Shown here: in pieces, positions 50,878 to 58,759 of the stretch
How positions within the stretch are numbered: position 1 is the stretch's first letter
Layout of the letters: each line of letters opens with the position of its first letter
Source: Elusimicrobiaceae bacterium
GTDB lineage: Bacteria; Elusimicrobiota; Elusimicrobia; Elusimicrobiales; Elusimicrobiaceae
Assembly (NCBI GenBank): GCA_028700325.1
Contig: JAQVSV010000005.1
Location: 1-58,759, forward strand
DNA length: 58,759 bases
Direction: 5' to 3'
Translations under genes and position numbers: made by a program
The notes under the pieces: generated by a model
Told to the model about the DNA's origin: nothing
Databases searched by the model: none
What the model saw: only the letters and a program-made list of their open reading frames with translations

Positions 50878-52536
50878 TTATATTACGCTGTTTTTCAACA
50901 GTTCGCGCGCGAGGCGGAGCGCCGCATCACCGGCGTCCCTGGAACCGAGCATACGCGCTATTTCGCGCACCCGCGCGTCGCCGTCAAGCCGTTTGACCGA
51001 AGCGTTCGTGACGCCCGCGGCGGATTTCTTCTCCACATTGTAATGGCCCGCCGCGCAGGCGGCCACAGTCGCCAGATGCGTAACGCACAGCACCTGATGA
51101 ACCCGGCCTATGCGGGCGAGCTTCTCGCCGACCAGCGCGCCGGTCTCGCCGCCGATCCCGGCGTCAATCTCGTCAAACACCAGCACCGGCACCCGGTCCG
51201 CTCCGGCCAGCACAGTTTTAAGCCCCAGCATCACGCGCGACAGCTCTCCGCCCGACGCGATGTTCTTAAGCGGCATGAGCGGACTGCCGGGATTGGCCGA
51301 AAACAGAAATTCCACCCGGTCCGCTCCGCTTTCGCGGATATCGCTCCCGTCCATCTCCACCGACACCGCAAAATCCACGTCCGCAAACCCCAGCGGCCTG
51401 ATCTGCGCGATAATCCTGCCGCTCAGTTTCCCGGCCGCGCTCATGCGGGCCGCGTGCAGCTTCTCGCATAACGGCAGCAGTTTCGCGTTGATGGCTTCCA
51501 GCTCGGCCCGGACTTCCGTTTCTTTCAACTCCGAAAAATCCAGCTCCTCTGTTTTACGCCTGAGCCCGGCGGCAAACTCCAGCACGTCATCCAGCCCCGG
51601 CCCGTACTTGGCTTTAAGCCGTTTGAGCCGCTCGTCACGCGCCAGCAGACGGTCGAGTTCCGCCGGATCCGCGTTCACGCGCGCACCGTAATCCTTGATG
51701 CCGGCGGCGGCATCCTCCAGCGCGGCAAGCGCTCCGGCAAGCGTTTCCCCAAGAGCGGCAAGTTCCGGATCCAGCGCGGCGAGTTCCGCGATCAGCTTGA
51801 CCGCCTCGCCGGTTTTTTCCACGGCGGAACCTTCCGCGTCGTACAGAATCTCGCGGGCGAGCGCGCATTGCGCCGCCAGTTTATCGGCGTTTTTCGCGCG
51901 CGGCAGAGCCGTTTCCAGTTCCAGGTCCTCCCCGTCAGTAACGCCGGCGGACTCGATTTCGTCCAGCTGGAACCGGTACAGATCAAGAAGCCGTTCCTTC
52001 TCGCCGCGGCTCATCGTAAGCGCTTTCAGCCCGTTCTCCAGTTCCCGCATCCGCCGCACAAGCGCGGCGATTTCACCGGTTTTCCCGTCCAGTCCGGCGA
52101 ACCGGTCGAGCAGTTCAAGGTGAAGCGCGGGCCGAAGCAGCGTCTGATGATCATGCTGGCCGTGAAAATCCACCAGTTCCGCGCCTATATCGGCAAGCGC
52201 CGACACCGTAACCGGGACGGACCCGATAAACGCCCGCCCTCGCCCTTTCGCGTCCAGCTCGCGCCGCAGCAGCAGACGCCCGCCGCCGATTCCGTATCTG
52301 GAGCAGACGGCTGAGTCCAGCCGGCAGTTTTCAAAAACCGCCGTCACTTCCAGCTTCGCCGCGCCGGGCCGTATCGCCGAAACGCCTGCACGCACGCCCA
52401 GCACAAACCCCAGCGCGCCCACCAGCACCGACTTGCCGGCCCCCGTTTCGCCGGAAAATACGTTCAAGCCCGGGCCGAATTTTATATCCAGCGAATCAAT
52501 CACGGCGTAGTTTTTAACGCTTAGCTGGCTGAGCAT
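50878..52536 (-). CDS. recN: DNA repair protein RecN
   Basis: 552 residues, SMC-like ATPase. Walker A GETGAGKS (29-36) in NVFSGETGAGKSVLVGAL; FHGQHDHQTLLRPALHLELLD; long coiled-coil arms (about 150-350); the ABC signature SGGELSRVMLGLK; Walker B VLVFDEIDAGIGGETG; and the closing VTHLATVAACA with its His switch. RecN helps repair double-strand breaks and compacts DNA ends. It begins 6 bases after the nadK stop; recN and nadK are neighbours in many bacteria. Confidence 0.96.
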   Translation of the reverse strand: MLSQLSVKNYAVIDSLDIKFGPGLNVFSGETGAGKSVLVGALGFVLGVRAGVSAIRPGAAKLEVTAVFENCRLDSAVCSRYGIGGGRLLLRRELDAKGRGRAFIGSVPVTVSALADIGAELVDFHGQHDHQTLLRPALHLELLDRFAGLDGKTGEIAALVRRMRELENGLKALTMSRGEKERLLDLYRFQLDEIESAGVTDGEDLELETALPRAKNADKLAAQCALAREILYDAEGSAVEKTGEAVKLIAELAALDPELAALGETLAGALAALEDAAAGIKDYGARVNADPAELDRLLARDERLKRLKAKYGPGLDDVLEFAAGLRRKTEELDFSELKETEVRAELEAINAKLLPLCEKLHAARMSAAGKLSGRIIAQIRPLGFADVDFAVSVEMDGSDIRESGADRVEFLFSANPGSPLMPLKNIASGGELSRVMLGLKTVLAGADRVPVLVFDEIDAGIGGETGALVGEKLARIGRVHQVLCVTHLATVAACAAGHYNVEKKSAAGVTNASVKRLDGDARVREIARMLGSRDAGDAALRLARELLKNSVI

Positions 52537-52542
52537 ATCCGC

Positions 52543-53388
52543 CTATTCGCCCCATTTCAGCTTGTCGCTGAGCACGTCAAAATAATTATATTCTGGCGGC
52601 ATGAGCATTTTTACCGTCCGGTCGGATATGCGGATTACCGCCTCATCCCCGTCGTTCATCGTATAGTTCACCTGTCCGTCAACGGAAAAAACCGGATGCC
52701 GGCGCTCGAAACCGCCGGAAAAATCCGGCCGGACGCGCAGCGTCATGCAGGAAGGCAGCACCAGCGGCCGCTGGGTAAGCGTGTGCGGACAAATCGGAAG
52801 CAGCAGCAGCGCCGCCAGCGCCGGATGCACAACAGGGCCGGACGCCGCCAGCGCGTAAGCCGTGGAGCCGGACGGCGTGGCCACGATAAGGCCGTCGCAG
52901 AAATAGGTTTTGGCGAACACTCCGTCAATATTCGCCGCCAGTCTTATGGCGCGCGACGACATTGATTTGATGACACAGTCATTAAGCGCCACCGATTCCG
53001 GCTGCACCGTTTTTCCGCCGTTTTCGACCCGTCCGGACAAAAGACTGCGCCTCATTTCACCGAACCCGCCTGAAAAAATCTGGTCAAACCGGCTCTCAAA
53101 CTCCTGCGCGTGCAGCACGCTTAAAAACCCCAGCGTGCCCGCGTTAAGCGCAAGCAGCGGTATGTCAAGCCCGCCGAGATCGCGCGCGGCGTGCAGAACG
53201 GTGCCGTCGCCGCCTATGGAAATGACAAGATCAGCCTCCTCTTTCCATTCCGCGTGCTCATAGCAGGCTATGCACGAATGCTCCACTCCGCGGCTGCGCA
53301 GCACATTCGACACGCGGTCGCTCCACAGAAGCGAGGTTTCCTTGCGTTCATTGAAAAATACGGCTATTTTGTTATACCTGTATGGCAT
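52543..53388 (-). CDS. nadK: NAD kinase
   Basis: 281 residues from the ATG at 53388 (GGAG six bases upstream); the frame is open 33 bases further but without better start. The GGDGT motif (59-63, ISIGGDGTVLHAARDL), ALNAGTLGFL, a LND in the place of the conserved NE/ND segment, and SGSTAYALAASGPVVHP complete the NadK fold. It phosphorylates NAD+ to NADP+ in the cytoplasm. Part of the comEC-nadK-recN gene row. Confidence 0.95.
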   Translation of the reverse strand: MPYRYNKIAVFFNERKETSLLWSDRVSNVLRSRGVEHSCIACYEHAEWKEEADLVISIGGDGTVLHAARDLGGLDIPLLALNAGTLGFLSVLHAQEFESRFDQIFSGGFGEMRRSLLSGRVENGGKTVQPESVALNDCVIKSMSSRAIRLAANIDGVFAKTYFCDGLIVATPSGSTAYALAASGPVVHPALAALLLLPICPHTLTQRPLVLPSCMTLRVRPDFSGGFERRHPVFSVDGQVNYTMNDGDEAVIRISDRTVKMLMPPEYNYFDVLSDKLKWGE

Positions 53389-53445
53389 CGTCGCTCCGGT
53401 CACGCGGTCCGGCGGATACACCGCTACCCGGAATTATATCAAATA

Positions 53446-55458
53446 TCATTGCGCGCGCGTATTCTGTATTATCAGCCCGGCGGACCGGTTTTTAGCGCCC
53501 ACAACCAGTTCGGCGCCGCCTGCGGCGACGCGGTAGGAAAGCGCGTCGCTTGCGGCGTTTCCGCTATAAAACGGCAGGGAATAGTATTCGCCGGTCCCGG
53601 CCGCGCGCGCGCGCCCTTTTTGCGCGGTAACGCGCACGGCGCCCGCAGAAGTTTGAAACACGGCGGTCTCGCCCGGCCACAGCCGCCGCACGCTCACGCC
53701 GCGCGCCTTGAGCCCGCTTACGACGCGTTCAAGCGCCGCGTCAAGCGGCCCGTATGGAAGAATCACGTTTTCAACCGGGGTGACGCGGTCAAGCTCCGCC
53801 AGTCCGCCGCAATAGCCCGGCGCGAGTGACACGGCCAGAAACACATTCACCCGCTTGCGTCCGGCGGCGAGCACCGCCCTGGCCGCGTCCGTGCCGTCGC
53901 AGCCGGAACCGGAAAGTGCGGTCGCGCCGGCCGCGGCCCTGAAAACCACAATTCCCCCGCCCCGCGCCGAGGAAATATAATAGCTGTCCCGCGCCGGCCA
54001 CGCCAGCCAGAGAAGAAACGCCGCCATGCCTGACCCCGCAATCCTTTTCCACGGGAACACGCCCGCTTTAACCAGCCGGAAATTAAGCAGCGTAAAAACC
54101 ACGCAGTAATATAACGCGGTAACGCCCCAGCCCGGAGAACGGACCCACAGGCAGGAAACCGGCAGGCCAGCGAAAAAATCCGCCAGTTCAAGAAAGATAT
54201 CCGCGGCGAGCGCGGTAACAGCCGCGCTCGCGAAAAACGGAAATTTGAACGGCAGCAAAGCCAGCCCCGCCGCAAGAAATCCGCAAAACATCAATACGCC
54301 CGCCAGCGGCACCAGCAGCAGGTTCGACACCGCCGCCGCCAGCGAGATCCGCTGGAAATACAGGGCCAGCACCGGCAGCAGAAGAAGCTGCGCGAAACAG
54401 CTCATGAAAAACACGGTCGTGAAATACCGCGCGAGCGGCCGGCGTTTCGGGTCAGGCGGAAACGCCGCCAGGCCCATGATGATGCCCGCGCTGGCCAGCA
54501 TTGACATGATGAAATCGGCCCTGAGTAGCGCACGCGGATCAACCGCCAGTATCCCCAGCGCGGCAATCAGCAACCCGTTGAGTATGCCGCTCTCGCGCCC
54601 CAGCAGATACCCAGCCGAGCCGGCGCAGGCCATGATCAGCGCGCGCAGAAGCGGCGCGTCGGCTCCGGCGCATACGGTATAAAAACCCGCGCATAGAACC
54701 GCAGGAACGACGGCGTACTGCCGCCGCACCATAAACAGCCCGCACAGAAAATAAACCCCTAACGTTACAAATCCCACATTCGAGCCGGACGCCACCAGCA
54801 GATGCATCGCCCCGCTGTCGCGGAAAACCCCGGCCAGCCGCCCGGTCAGGCCCGTGCGGTCGCCCAGCGTTATTCCGCCCAGAACCGCGCTCTGGGCAGG
54901 CGTGAACACGGCATTGAAAACCCCCAGCACATGCCCGCGCACGGCATTGACCGCGCGGTAAAACAAGCTCGGCTCCGCTGTCACCGCCGCCTCCGCAGCG
55001 GCAAGCGTCAGGCCGATCCCCTTTGCCGCCAGATACCGTTTCCGGCTGAACCCGCCGGCCGACGCGTCGCCCCGCGGCTCATCCAGCTCGCCAAGCACTC
55101 GCACCCGGCTTTTAAACGCCGGCGCGCCTTTAAGCGAATCCGCGCCGGAGCGGACGGGCCCGGCGCACCCCGCAAAAACCGCACAGCCTTCCTCCGCGCC
55201 GCCGGACTGCGGCACGACCGTGACGCTGATCAGGCCGGAAAAAGGTTTGCCGTCAAGCCGGTCCGCCGCAAGCGCGAACGTGTATCCCGCGCCGTACGGG
55301 CGCGGAAAGTCCATGACCAAGCCTTCAATTTCCGCGGGGCCGGCTTCAATGCCGCTCTGGCTGGAAAACGGCGGAAAAACCGCAAAAAAAACCGCCAGTC
55401 CGAGCGCGTAAAAGACCAGCGCGAGGAAAAGCGGCCTGCGATAAAATGACTGATGCAT
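53446..55458 (-). CDS. comEC: ComEC/Rec2 DNA-uptake channel with degenerate beta-lactamase-like tail
   Basis: 670 residues. A DUF4131-like N-terminal region with two membrane helices and an OB-like extracytoplasmic part comes first. The competence domain (about 180-480) follows with VFTPAQSAVLGGITLGDRTGLTGRLAGVFRDSGAMHLLVASGSNVGFV and several transmembrane helices. The C-terminal 170 residues follow the metallo-beta-lactamase-like pattern of ComEC, but the HxHxDH metal-binding loop reads VSLAPGYCGGL, with no histidine. The enzyme that normally degrades the non-transported strand is thus likely inactive. ComEC passes single-stranded DNA through the inner membrane. PilT/PilC at 40 kb could supply the pilus for uptake. 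Confidence 0.9.
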   Translation of the reverse strand: MHQSFYRRPLFLALVFYALGLAVFFAVFPPFSSQSGIEAGPAEIEGLVMDFPRPYGAGYTFALAADRLDGKPFSGLISVTVVPQSGGAEEGCAVFAGCAGPVRSGADSLKGAPAFKSRVRVLGELDEPRGDASAGGFSRKRYLAAKGIGLTLAAAEAAVTAEPSLFYRAVNAVRGHVLGVFNAVFTPAQSAVLGGITLGDRTGLTGRLAGVFRDSGAMHLLVASGSNVGFVTLGVYFLCGLFMVRRQYAVVPAVLCAGFYTVCAGADAPLLRALIMACAGSAGYLLGRESGILNGLLIAALGILAVDPRALLRADFIMSMLASAGIIMGLAAFPPDPKRRPLARYFTTVFFMSCFAQLLLLPVLALYFQRISLAAAVSNLLLVPLAGVLMFCGFLAAGLALLPFKFPFFASAAVTALAADIFLELADFFAGLPVSCLWVRSPGWGVTALYYCVVFTLLNFRLVKAGVFPWKRIAGSGMAAFLLWLAWPARDSYYISSARGGGIVVFRAAAGATALSGSGCDGTDAARAVLAAGRKRVNVFLAVSLAPGYCGGLAELDRVTPVENVILPYGPLDAALERVVSGLKARGVSVRRLWPGETAVFQTSAGAVRVTAQKGRARAAGTGEYYSLPFYSGNAASDALSYRVAAGGAELVVGAKNRSAGLIIQNTRAQ

Positions 55459-55462
55459 CGGT

Positions 55463-56053
55463 TTACAGATCGGTTCTGCCCTTGAGTGCGTAGCCCAGAG
55501 TCAGCTCGTCGGTATAATCGAGATCTCCGCCCAGCGGCACGCCGTAGGCGATGCGCGTTATCCGCGGCACCAGCCCGCGCAGGAGGTCGGCGATATAAAG
55601 CGCTGTGGCCTCGCCTTCCGTATCGGGATCGGTTGCGATGATCACTTCCCCGAGGCCGGGTTCCGCTTTTACCCGGCTGACCAGCTCTTTAAGCCGCACG
55701 GAATCCACGCCCAGTCCGTCAATCGGCGAAACCGGGCCGCCCAGCACATGATAATAACCCCTGAACGCGCCGGTTTTCTCCACGGCTTCCACGTCCTGCG
55801 GATCCTCGACCACGCAAAGCAGCTCCTGATTGCGGCGCGGATCGGAGCAGATTTCGCACAGCTCGTTTTCCGCGTATGAAAAACAGCGGCGGCAGACCCG
55901 CACCGACGCCTTCAGCTCCCGCAGCGCGGCTATGAAATCCTCCGCGACCGGACCGGGCGCCTTGAGAAAATAAGCCGTATACCGCTCCGCCTGCCGCGGC
56001 CCCACTCCGGGCAGGCGGCGCAGCGCTTTGATCATGCGGTCAAAACTTTTCAT
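55463..56053 (-). CDS. recR: Recombination mediator protein RecR
   Basis: 196 residues from the ATG at 56053, which gives the standard start (SFDRMIKALRRLPGVGPRQAERY, helix-hairpin-helix). Zinc finger Cys54, Cys57, Cys66, Cys69, then a Toprim domain (ELLCVVEDPQDVEAVEKTG ... IIATDPDTEGEATALYIADLL). With RecO/RecF it loads RecA on SSB-coated DNA. It overlaps the end of dnaX by 14 bases, the classic dnaX-recR pairing; the intervening ybaB gene of many bacteria is absent. Confidence 0.95.
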   Translation of the reverse strand: MKSFDRMIKALRRLPGVGPRQAERYTAYFLKAPGPVAEDFIAALRELKASVRVCRRCFSYAENELCEICSDPRRNQELLCVVEDPQDVEAVEKTGAFRGYYHVLGGPVSPIDGLGVDSVRLKELVSRVKAEPGLGEVIIATDPDTEGEATALYIADLLRGLVPRITRIAYGVPLGGDLDYTDELTLGYALKGRTDL

Positions 56054-57824
56054 TATCGCCGCCGGATTCCGGCCGGACCACCTTGCCGGGAATGATTTTA
56101 AGCAGCCGCGCCAGCGCCGGTTCTGTCGCGGCGGCGGATCCGCCGGCGAGATCTTCCCAGTGGTACTGCCCTTCAACAAACGGCGCCTCTTCGGTAAGCT
56201 GCGTGCCGCAATCGGACACCGGTTCCGAAACGATTTCCTCCACATGCGGTTTCTGAACCGCCTCGCCAAACGAAAATTTCAGCCGCAGCGCGCGCCCGGC
56301 CGCTTCGGCCGCCAGCGCGTTCAGCCGTTCGGCATTGCGTTCCGCGGCATCAAGCTGAAACCGCGTGGAAAAAACCATATTCCACTCATTCGGCCCTAAC
56401 GCCACCCGGCACTTCGACATTATTTCGTAAAGCAGCGGATAGCCCTCGGCAAGCGTGTCCAGCAGTTTCTTCCAGGCGGTTCCGTCGGCCAGCCCGCGGT
56501 CGGTTTCCGCCTCTTCCGCCGGGCCGGGCCGGAAAACAGGTTCGGATCCGGCGGCTGAAGCCGGAGCCGCGGAACCCGACGGCGGTTCCGCAGCCTGTTT
56601 TGAAACGGCAGCTTCGCCTTCCGCGCGGCCGCATGACGACGCGGCGGCCGTTTCCGGCGCGGAAGCGTGTTTAAAATTTCCGGAAGCGAGCCGGCTTTCC
56701 AGCGTTTCAAGCCGGCGCACCATGCCCTCGAAATCCGGCACGGCCTGCATCACGGTAAACAGACCGGTCTCAGCCTGCACCAGCGGCATGTCGGAAAACC
56801 GCACCTCGTCCGAAATCTTGCCGACCCGCCTGACAAAACCCGCCAAAAACGCGGGCGGCGCGGCTTTAACCAGTTCGGCGGCGCCGTCAAACGGCGGCTT
56901 GCCGTACCCCAGCCTGAAATAAAACAGTTCCGCCAGCCCGGCTTTCAGATCCCGCAGAAACGCGGCCGGGTCGTACCCTTCGCGGCGCACCGTTTCAAAA
57001 GCGTCGTGCAGTTTTCCGCCGTCGCCGGCGAGCAGCGCGGCGCACGCCATTTCAACCAGTTCCGCCGGCATGTACCCGAGCATTTCGCCGACCAGCTGCG
57101 CGCTCACATGGCCCGGCGCGTAGGAAACCGCGCGGTCGAGCAGGGTCTGCGCGTCGCGCAGCGCGCCGTTGGCGGCTTTGGCAATAAGCGCCAGCGCGGC
57201 GTCTTCAATATCGAATTTTTCCTTGCCGCTGATAAACTTCAGCCGCCCGAAAATATCTTCCGCGCCGATTGTCTTGAACCGGAACCCCTGGCACCGCGAA
57301 GTGATCGTCACCGGCACCTTGTGATGCTCCGTGGTGGCAAGAATGAACACTACATGCGGGGGCGGCTCCTCGATGGTTTTCAAAAGCGCGTTGAACGATG
57401 CGTCCGACAGCATATGCACTTCGTCCAGAATGAACACCTTGTAACGGTCGCGCCCGGCTGAAAGCGACACGGTGTCTATAATCACCTCGCGCACTTTTTC
57501 CACCTGGGTGTTGCTGGCGGCGTCTATTTCCAGCACGTCCATATCGCTGCCGGCGGCGATTTCCAGGCATTGCGGACACTTGCCGCACGGACTGACCACC
57601 GGTTTCTCCGCTCCGCCGCCCGTGCAGTTGAGCGCCTTGGCCAGAATGCGCGCGCTGGTCGTTTTGCCGCACCCGCGCGGCCCGTGGAACAGGTACGCGT
57701 GCGCAATCCGGCCGAGCCTGAGCGAATTTTCCAGAGTTTTGGAAATCGCGCCCTGCCCGACAACGTCTTCAAAAGTCATAGGCCTGTACTTGCGGGCCAG
57801 ATTGATGTGCTGCGTTTCAGCCAT
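56040..57824 (-). CDS. dnaX: DNA polymerase III gamma/tau subunit
   Basis: 594 residues from the ATG at 57824 (GGGAG upstream); the frame is open further but nothing there is conserved. ARKYRPMTFEDVVGQ, Walker A GPRGCGKT (48-55), zinc Cys67, Cys80, Cys83 and Cys86, Walker B FILDEVHMLS, the sensor SRCQGFRF. Domain III and a Pro/Ala/Glu-rich linker (about 380-450) follow, then a C-terminal region where tau contacts polymerase and helicase. No A-rich slippery heptamer suited to producing gamma was seen, so only the long form is expected. Confidence 0.95.
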   Translation of the reverse strand: MAETQHINLARKYRPMTFEDVVGQGAISKTLENSLRLGRIAHAYLFHGPRGCGKTTSARILAKALNCTGGGAEKPVVSPCGKCPQCLEIAAGSDMDVLEIDAASNTQVEKVREVIIDTVSLSAGRDRYKVFILDEVHMLSDASFNALLKTIEEPPPHVVFILATTEHHKVPVTITSRCQGFRFKTIGAEDIFGRLKFISGKEKFDIEDAALALIAKAANGALRDAQTLLDRAVSYAPGHVSAQLVGEMLGYMPAELVEMACAALLAGDGGKLHDAFETVRREGYDPAAFLRDLKAGLAELFYFRLGYGKPPFDGAAELVKAAPPAFLAGFVRRVGKISDEVRFSDMPLVQAETGLFTVMQAVPDFEGMVRRLETLESRLASGNFKHASAPETAAASSCGRAEGEAAVSKQAAEPPSGSAAPASAAGSEPVFRPGPAEEAETDRGLADGTAWKKLLDTLAEGYPLLYEIMSKCRVALGPNEWNMVFSTRFQLDAAERNAERLNALAAEAAGRALRLKFSFGEAVQKPHVEEIVSEPVSDCGTQLTEEAPFVEGQYHWEDLAGGSAAATEPALARLLKIIPGKVVRPESGGDNEKF

Positions 57825-57870
57825 AACAGACTCCCGTGAAACTGCCGAAAAAAACTTTCCGCCGCCCCGG

Positions 57871-58347
57871 TCAGCGCCGCAAATGCCGCCTCCGCGAAGC
57901 GCGCAGCCGGCCGGCCTCGCCGTACAGCTTGTCAAGGCAGAACTCCCCGCCGCCCGCCACGATGTATGGCACCATCCCGCCCGCCACGGCAAGCGCCGCC
58001 GCAAAAACCAGCATGTTGGCATGTCCAAACAGCAGAAAAGGCAGCGCGCATAAAGAAACCAGCAGTAAAACCGCCGCTCCTATCCGGGCATAGAACCCGA
58101 GCAGCAGCGACACCGCGCCCGAAAAAACAAGCAGAATGCCCGACACGCAGAAAACCCCGCCCGACGGCAGCCCTATGGCCGCGCAGGCCGAGGAAAAATC
58201 CCCGTAATGCCTGATCTCGCCCAGCGCCAGCGACATAAAGGCCAGCCCCGTCATCATCCGCCCGGCCAGCAGCGCCACCGCCAGCACCCGGGCCTGAAGA
58301 AACCAGAGCTCCGTGAATTTCGTTTTTTTCGTGATCTCAACGCCCAT
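57871..58347 (-). CDS. DoxX-family membrane protein
   Basis: About 158 residues from the ATG at 58347; a TTG at 58410 in the same frame is the only longer choice and neither has a good Shine-Dalgarno. Four hydrophobic segments in the DoxX pattern (RVLAVALLAGRMMTGLAFMSLALGEI; VFCVSGILLVFSGAVSLLLGFYARIGAAVLLLVSL; MLVFAAALAVAGGMVPYIVAGGG). The C-terminus is basic (RLRASRRRHLRR). Function of such proteins is poorly defined; some belong to membrane oxidoreductase complexes. It runs into dnaX after 46 bases. Its start region abuts the terminase fragment on the opposite strand. Confidence 0.65.
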   Translation of the reverse strand: MGVEITKKTKFTELWFLQARVLAVALLAGRMMTGLAFMSLALGEIRHYGDFSSACAAIGLPSGGVFCVSGILLVFSGAVSLLLGFYARIGAAVLLLVSLCALPFLLFGHANMLVFAAALAVAGGMVPYIVAGGGEFCLDKLYGEAGRLRASRRRHLRR

Positions 58348-58362
58348 GCACCCATCCGATAA

Positions 58363-58759
58363 AACCAGAATATCCGTTCCGTCCGGCGCGCGCCGCAAAA
58401 ACCTGTTCAAAACGGAACGCCGGGAATCACGACCCGGCGGCGCGACGGGCCCGGTATCCTAAGCGGGATTGTGGTGCGCGTCGCCGGAATCACCGGACGC
58501 GTCCGCGGCATGAAATACAAGCGTCCAGACGGGCGGAGCGTCCGTCCCTCTCTTGTCATCATAGACGATCCGCAGACCAACGAATCTGCCGGAAGTTTGG
58601 AACAGACGCGCAAACGAGTTCGGGTTTTGGCCGGCGATATTTTGGGGTTGGCCGGGCCGGGCGAAAAGATTTCCGGCATTATGCCTTGCACAATTATCCG
58701 TCCCGGCGACATGGCCGACACGATTCTTAATAAACAGACGCATCCCGACTGGAACGGCG
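58363..58759 (+). CDS. Phage terminase large subunit, fragment (N-terminus missing, runs off right edge)
   Basis: An open frame of 132 codons from after a TAA (58360-58362) to the window end, without a good start. From about 58444 it matches the middle of phage terminase large subunits: DGPGILSGIVVRVAGITGRVRGMKYKRPDG, then RPSLVIIDDPQTNESAGS (Walker B with DD) and ISGIMPCTIIRPGDMADTIL (coupling/motif III region). The Walker A and the first 150 or so residues that should precede it are not found in any frame on the left, where doxX lies. Codon use differs from the neighbours (more TTG, CGA, GTT, ATT). It could be a prophage remnant, a fresh phage insertion point, or an assembly chimera. The first part (58363-58440) is not clearly terminase. 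Confidence 0.7.

Noticed and set aside
55463-56269. Longer RecR with an N-terminal extension
   Set aside because: The additional 72 residues lie in the other frame of dnaX and are Arg-rich shadow sequence; ATG 56053 gives the conserved RecR start.
56040-57824. Programmed frameshift in dnaX for a gamma form
   Set aside because: No A-rich slippery heptamer or equivalent long A-run was found in the coding strand.
57825-58028. N-terminal extension of DnaX upstream of 57824
   Set aside because: The extension is Arg/Trp/Cys-rich, overlaps doxX and has no similarity to DnaX; ATG 57824 has a ribosome-binding site and the standard DnaX start.

Overview
The window is a densely packed, GC-rich (roughly 60%) stretch of bacterial chromosome. 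It points to a Gram-negative (diderm) organism. It encodes an LptE-like LPS-assembly lipoprotein, a complete TolC/MFP/RND tripartite pump, a PBP1C plus alpha-2-macroglobulin pair, an outer-membrane barrel-like protein and type IV pilus motor parts (PilT, PilC). Housekeeping genes (leuS-lptE-holA with rpsT beside them; dnaX-recR; recN-nadK) sit in widely conserved arrangements. Thymidylate synthesis is by ThyX. The set and style (many signal-peptide proteins of unknown function, TPR proteins, GlgC with GH57) would fit a deep-branching phylum such as Elusimicrobiota, but the sequence alone does not prove this. No rRNA, tRNA, CRISPR array or insertion sequence was seen, and no gene-free stretch longer than about 300 bases exists.

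Layout from left to right. 1-1.7 kb: an RlmD/TrmA-type RNA methyltransferase whose frame runs off the left edge through a repetitive basic tail. 1.9-9.6 kb (minus): a bacterial alpha-2-macroglobulin split into two ORFs by one in-frame TAG, followed by pbpC with a 4-base overlap. 9.8-13 kb (plus): TPR protein and M20 peptidase. 13.1-13.5 kb (minus): mazG. 13.5-19 kb (plus): an operon with an FG-GAP-like protein, an exported chelatase-fold protein, thyX, a lone adaptor-like protein and a chlorite-dismutase-family protein. 19.1-24 kb (plus): glgC, GH57 glycosidase, phoH-like gene, ybeY. 24.3-25.2 kb (minus): PPP-type phosphoesterase. 25.3-29.5 kb (plus): leuS, lptE, holA; rpsT faces them. 30-33.8 kb (plus): murJ, a short uvrC, an SlyD-like FKBP lipoprotein and an Ogt-type protein in overlapping order. 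33.8-39.5 kb (plus): tolC-like, MFP, RND pump genes.

39.6-50.8 kb (minus): pilC, pilT, a large GYF_2-type membrane protein with a proline-rich repeat, gltX, a membrane Ser/Thr kinase with an exported N-terminal half, a barrel-like protein and a small Cys-rich membrane protein. 50.9-58.3 kb (minus): recN, nadK, comEC, recR, dnaX and a DoxX-like gene, a DNA-uptake/repair/replication cluster. 58.4 kb to the right edge (plus): part of a phage terminase large subunit that lacks its N-terminal region, so the window ends in or at phage-derived DNA or at an assembly junction.

The most notable items are: the amber-split alpha-2-macroglobulin; the exported chelatase-fold protein without visible catalytic histidines in one operon with a Cld-family protein; UvrC without its helix-hairpin-helix tail; ComEC with a metal-ligand-free beta-lactamase-like tail; YbeY with Asp in place of the third metal-binding His; several -10 boxes lying 6-7 bases before the start codon, suggesting leaderless mRNAs; and the truncated terminase at the right edge.
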